DNA of 64,000 bases from Luteolibacter sp. LG18 (GTDB taxonomy: Bacteria; Verrucomicrobiota; Verrucomicrobiia; Verrucomicrobiales; Akkermansiaceae). Below, piece by piece: positions 61,255 through 64,000 of this stretch; within the stretch, counting starts at the first letter, position 1, and every line of letters starts with the position of its first letter. Below the pieces are notes generated by a model that was not told where the DNA came from, made no database searches, and saw only the letters and a program-made list of their open reading frames with translations. The position numbers were made by a program, and so were the translations under genes. Location of the stretch: the NCBI RefSeq assembly GCF_036322585.1, contig NZ_AP024600.1:1-64000 (forward strand), read 5' to 3'.

Positions 61255-62313
61255 ATGACCCGCACCGACGACCTGCGCATTTCCGCCACCAAGCCGCTCA
61301 TTTCACCGGCCGTGCTCGGATATTACCAGCCGGTGCCGGATGCCGCCACCGAGCTCGTCGCCGCCGCCCGCCAACAGGCCGCCGCCATCCTCCGTGGCGA
61401 GGATGACCGCCTGATGGTCGTGATCGGCCCGTGTTCCATCCACGATCCCGAGGCCGCGATCGAATACGCCCACAAGCTCAAGGCCGAGGCCGACCGCCTG
61501 AAGGACGACCTCTTCATCGTCATGCGCGTCTACTTCGAAAAGCCGCGCACCACCGTCGGCTGGAAGGGCCTCATCAACGACCCGCACCTCGACGACTCCT
61601 TCGACATCAACCACGGCCTCCGCATCGCCCGCGGCCTGCTCATCGACGTGGCCAACATCGGCCTGCCCGCCGGCACCGAGTTCCTCGACACCATCTCCCC
61701 GCAGTACATCGCCGATCTCATCTCGTGGGGAGCCATCGGAGCCCGCACCACCGAGTCCCAGATCCACCGCGAGCTCGCCTCCGGTCTCTCCATGCCCGTG
61801 GGCTTCAAAAACGGCACCGGCGGCGCGATCCAGATCGCGCTCGATGCCATCCAGTCCGCCACCTGCCCACACCATTTCCTCGGCGTCACCAAGCAGGGCG
61901 TCTCCGCCATCGTCGCCACCACCGGCAACCAGGACTGCCACATCATCCTCCGCGGCGGCTCCACCGGCCCGAACTACAGCGCCGAAGCCGTCTCCGAGGT
62001 CGTCACCATGCTCACCGAGCAGAAGCTGCCGCCGCACGTGATGGTCGATTGCTCGCACGGCAACTCGATGAAGGACTTCCGCAACCAGCCGCTCGTCGCC
62101 GACGCCCTCTGCAAGCAGATCGCCGAAGGCTCGAAAGCCGTCACCTCGGTGATGGTCGAGTCCAACCTCGTCGAAGGAAACCAGAAGCTCGGCAAGGACC
62201 TCACCCAGCTCGTCCGCGGCAAGTCCGTCACCGACGCCTGCATCGGCTGGGACGACACCGTGAAGGTCCTCGACGCCTTCGCCGAAGCCGTCCGCGCCCG
62301 GCGGTCGAATTGA
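61255..62313 (+). CDS. aroG: 3-deoxy-7-phosphoheptulonate synthase, class I (copy 2)
   Basis: A 352-residue paralog of the gene at 58940-60013, identical in nearly all signature blocks (VVIGPCSIHDPEAAIEY, EKPRTTVGWKGLINDPHLDD, GARTTESQIHRELASGLSMP, MVDCSHGNSMKDFRNQP). By eye well over four fifths of the residues agree, and the differences cluster at the N-terminus and in short surface stretches near residues 20-40, 245-255 and 310-325. Two isoenzymes with different aromatic amino-acid feedback are known in other bacteria; whether that holds here cannot be told. The ATG at 61255 gives an N-terminus parallel to copy 1. Confidence 0.94.
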   Translation: MTRTDDLRISATKPLISPAVLGYYQPVPDAATELVAAARQQAAAILRGEDDRLMVVIGPCSIHDPEAAIEYAHKLKAEADRLKDDLFIVMRVYFEKPRTTVGWKGLINDPHLDDSFDINHGLRIARGLLIDVANIGLPAGTEFLDTISPQYIADLISWGAIGARTTESQIHRELASGLSMPVGFKNGTGGAIQIALDAIQSATCPHHFLGVTKQGVSAIVATTGNQDCHIILRGGSTGPNYSAEAVSEVVTMLTEQKLPPHVMVDCSHGNSMKDFRNQPLVADALCKQIAEGSKAVTSVMVESNLVEGNQKLGKDLTQLVRGKSVTDACIGWDDTVKVLDAFAEAVRARRSN

Positions 62314-62330
62314 TTGAAAATCCTCCCGCG

Positions 62331-62987
62331 ATGGATCTCCGGACGCTATTTAAAACCCTGTCGGCTGAGCTCATCGAGCGGGGCATCGAGCCCTCGCTCC
62401 GCGGCAACCCACCCTGTGGGACAGAATCCATCCGCGAGTTCGAACGGGCTTCCAGCCTGCAACTTCCGCGCCGCATTTCGGACATCTACACCGGCTTCGC
62501 GGACGGGTTCATCTTTGAATGGGAAGATTCACAGGAAACGTCAGGGCTATTCGGCCTGCCTCCCCTCTCCCAACTCACGGAAGACACCCAGACCTGGCAA
62601 GACACCATCCGCAGCTTCACTGACGATCCCTCAAGCATGGACCAGTGCGTGGCCCCGCCCTATCGCGAGGAAGCCTTCCGCTGCTGGAACCGCATGCGCT
62701 CCTGGATCCCCATCTGGAACGAGGGAAACGGCGACCATTTCTGCCTCGATGCAACCACCGGCGAAATCCAGTACTACCCGCACGCCTGGTACGATGGTTT
62801 TGGTAAAATCGCCACCACCTGCGGCATCCCGGCAGGAACGGATCTCGATGACTTCGTCGTCAACTGGAGCCGTTATTACTTCACGCCGCCTCACCACTAC
62901 TACTGGGGAGCGTTCTTGAAAGCCGGACGCATCACCTGGGAGCCGAGCTATTTCGGCACCGACCACGTTCGCCCGGGACTCCACTGA
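62331..62987 (+). CDS. SMI1/KNR4 (SUKH) family protein
   Basis: A 218-residue protein with the general pattern of the SUKH superfamily: an N-terminal helical part with SIREFERASSLQLPRRISDI followed by YTGFADGF, a Trp-rich core (SWIPIWNEGNGDHFCLDATT, then GEIQYYPHAW), and a final segment WSRYYFTPPHHYYWGAFL. SUKH proteins often act as immunity proteins against contact-dependent or polymorphic toxins, but many are stand-alone. No toxin gene is next to it. No signal peptide. The ATG at 62331 is 17 bp after the DAHP synthase stop. Confidence 0.7.
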   Translation: MDLRTLFKTLSAELIERGIEPSLRGNPPCGTESIREFERASSLQLPRRISDIYTGFADGFIFEWEDSQETSGLFGLPPLSQLTEDTQTWQDTIRSFTDDPSSMDQCVAPPYREEAFRCWNRMRSWIPIWNEGNGDHFCLDATTGEIQYYPHAWYDGFGKIATTCGIPAGTDLDDFVVNWSRYYFTPPHHYYWGAFLKAGRITWEPSYFGTDHVRPGLH

Positions 62988-63560
62988 AAGATCGTACGGA
63001 TCAGAAAAGGGAGTTGAGCCTTCAGGCGAAGGAGGGCTCCCGGGAAGCGGAGTCTAGCGACGATCCCCTTGGCCCATGAGCCCCGCTCTTTGGCCACCTG
63101 TTCACTTCCGCCCGTTCGGAACCGGTCCTTAAAATCCATCTGTCCGTCCGTCCGCTTCACGGGCAGTGAATCGGACGGACGGACAGATGGATTTTAGGTC
63201 AGGAGCGGCTTCAGTGATTCCGTGAGGAAGAGGAATGGAGATCACGAACGAGTGAACCGACTCCTTCGCGAAACCGATTCCCAAAGGCCTCCGCCTCCCG
63301 GAAGACCCTCCTCGCCTAAAGGCTCAACTCCTTCCAAGCTCGTCCGTTTGTCCGTCCGTCCGCTCACCTAGGCAAACGGACGGACGGACAAACGCCAGCC
63401 CCCATTATTCTCTCCCTCCCCATTCCCTAGGGCCGGGAGAAAGAGAGAACGCCGCCCCCCTCTTCTCTGATCACTGCTCACGGATCACTCGGCACTCCTT
63501 CACGAAAAAAGCGCTCCCGTCACCGGAAGCGCTTTTCGAAAAACGATCTGAACCCGCGGC
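62988..63560. repeat. Non-coding region of nested inverted repeats and long palindromes
   Basis: This 573-bp gap carries no supported gene. Imperfect inverted arms of about 43 bp (63009-63052 and 63289-63331) enclose a hairpin with perfect 24-bp arms (63131-63154 and 63172-63195) that extends by 5 more pairs after one mismatch. A second hairpin with 18-bp arms lies at 63345-63362 and 63377-63394. Both hairpins use the GTCC tetranucleotide repeated three times per arm. A 7-bp-periodic tract follows at 63462-63503 (GATCACT, GCTCACG, GATCACT, CGGCACT), then a terminator. Confidence 0.8.
63507..63536 (-). terminator. Intrinsic terminator of the glutaredoxin gene
   Basis: A stem of AAAAGCGCT / AGCGCTTTT extended by two GC pairs; read on the minus strand it is followed by a run of T. 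It lies about 25 bp beyond the stop at 63561. Confidence 0.8.
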
Positions 63561-63932
63561 TCAGTCGAGGAACTTGATCTTGCCGATCGCGGGCAGCTTG
63601 CCAGCGGCCATGGCGGCGTGCTGCTCGTCGGTGCAGGAGGAATTCGTAGGCGCGTCGGCGGCGGCCTCGCTCTTGGTGAGGTAGCCGTTCTCGATCAGCC
63701 AGGCTTCCACCTCGTCACCGCTGATGTCGGCGAGCATCTTGCCATCGATCTCCACGCACGGGGAGAGCGGCTGGCCGCTGCGCTGTTCCATTTCCCAGCG
63801 GAAGGCCGGGTTCTTGATGATGTCCTTCTCCTCCCACTCCAGGCCGTACTTGCGGAAGATGGCGCGGACGCCCTCGCTCCAGCCGCAGAAGGTCTTGAGG
63901 TAGGCGGTGATCTTCGGTTGCGCGTTGCTCAT
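63561..63932 (-). CDS. Glutaredoxin-like protein
   Basis: A 123-residue thioredoxin-fold protein. Residues 1-85 form the glutaredoxin domain: KITAYLKTFCGWSEGVRAIF with a single-Cys active site CGWS, then YGLEWEEKDIIKNP, SGQPLSPCVEIDGKMLADIS with the cis-Pro, and GDEVEAWLIENGYL. The last 35 residues form a polar tail with one Cys (NSSCTDEQHAAMAAGKLPAI) not usual for the family. It probably handles glutathione-linked redox or iron-sulphur traffic. The start at 63932 (MSNAQPK) is favoured over a longer Arg-rich reading from 63998 that lies partly in repeat sequence. Confidence 0.88.
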   Translation of the reverse strand: MSNAQPKITAYLKTFCGWSEGVRAIFRKYGLEWEEKDIIKNPAFRWEMEQRSGQPLSPCVEIDGKMLADISGDEVEAWLIENGYLTKSEAAADAPTNSSCTDEQHAAMAAGKLPAIGKIKFLD

Positions 63933-63973
63933 GGGCCGCACCATACCCCCAAACCGCCCCGCGACAAGCCGAA

Positions 63974-64000
63974 GAAGACGGAAGACTCGAAGACGCAAGA
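63974..64000. repeat. 7-bp-periodic tract at window end
   Basis: GAAGACG, GAAGACT, CGAAGAC, GCAAGA in steps of seven; it matches 55582-55608 at 25 of 27 positions and continues beyond the window. It lies upstream of the glutaredoxin start. Confidence 0.7.

Noticed and set aside
63131..63394. Possible CRISPR array from repeated GTCC words
   Set aside because: The copies form inverted pairs, not direct repeats with unique spacers, and no cas gene is present.
1..64000. tRNA, rRNA, insertion sequence transposases or phage genes
   Set aside because: None could be recognised on either strand by eye; the only mobile-like signals are the non-coding repeats listed.

Overview
The window is about 64 kb of GC-rich DNA with dense, mostly weak-Shine-Dalgarno genes. 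The mix points to Verrucomicrobiota, most likely a Luteolibacter-like member of the Verrucomicrobiales: PEP-CTERM anchored exported proteins, several secreted sialidases and sialate O-acetylesterases with C-terminal calcium-repeat modules, autotransporter-associated beta-strand repeats, and a two-partner secretion locus. This assignment is inferred from gene content; no rRNA or tRNA gene was seen.

Region 1 (1-10.2 kb) is nitrate assimilation and molybdenum cofactor synthesis. It holds the 3' part of a nitrate-reductase-type molybdoenzyme, a MOSC protein, and on the other strand a 1393-residue nitrate reductase fused to a CysJ-like diflavin reductase. Then come moaA and, divergently, moeA-moaC-mobA/moaD fusion-moaE. 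The cofactor genes serve the reductases beside them.

Region 2 (10.3-30.1 kb) is a sialic-acid scavenging island. Exported enzymes release and de-O-acetylate sialic acid: a GH33 sialidase, a sialate O-acetylesterase, an esterase-GDSL-LamG protein and an esterase-LamG-sialidase fusion. A Kelch mutarotase, an MFS transporter, an N-acetylneuraminate lyase and an N-acylglucosamine 2-epimerase form a co-directional catabolic operon. It is divergent from a GntR/LacI-type regulator, with paired inverted repeats between them. Related GGTC/GACC repeats lie beside other genes of the island.

Region 3 (30.1-34.0 kb) has a small hypothetical protein, a PstS-like periplasmic protein and two tandem paralogous surface proteins that differ in their C-terminal module.

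Region 4 (34.2-54.2 kb) is a long leftward gene train: TpsB-type outer-membrane transporter, an exported lectin-like domain fused to an ExbB channel, ExbD, a TonB-like protein, a putative porin, a coiled-coil protein, a PpiC chaperone and a 3745-residue filamentous-haemagglutinin-like TpsA. It looks like a two-partner secretion system packaged with its own proton-motive-force machinery and is the best candidate for an unusual system here.

Region 5 (54.4-64 kb) is mostly housekeeping: argA, lnt, tlyA-type methyltransferase, two near-identical DAHP synthases around an amidohydrolase, a SUKH protein and a glutaredoxin, plus one lower-GC hypothetical gene. Intergenic spaces in regions 4 and 5 carry strikingly periodic (7-bp) low-GC tracts, REP-like inverted repeats and long palindromes that are not explained by the genes.
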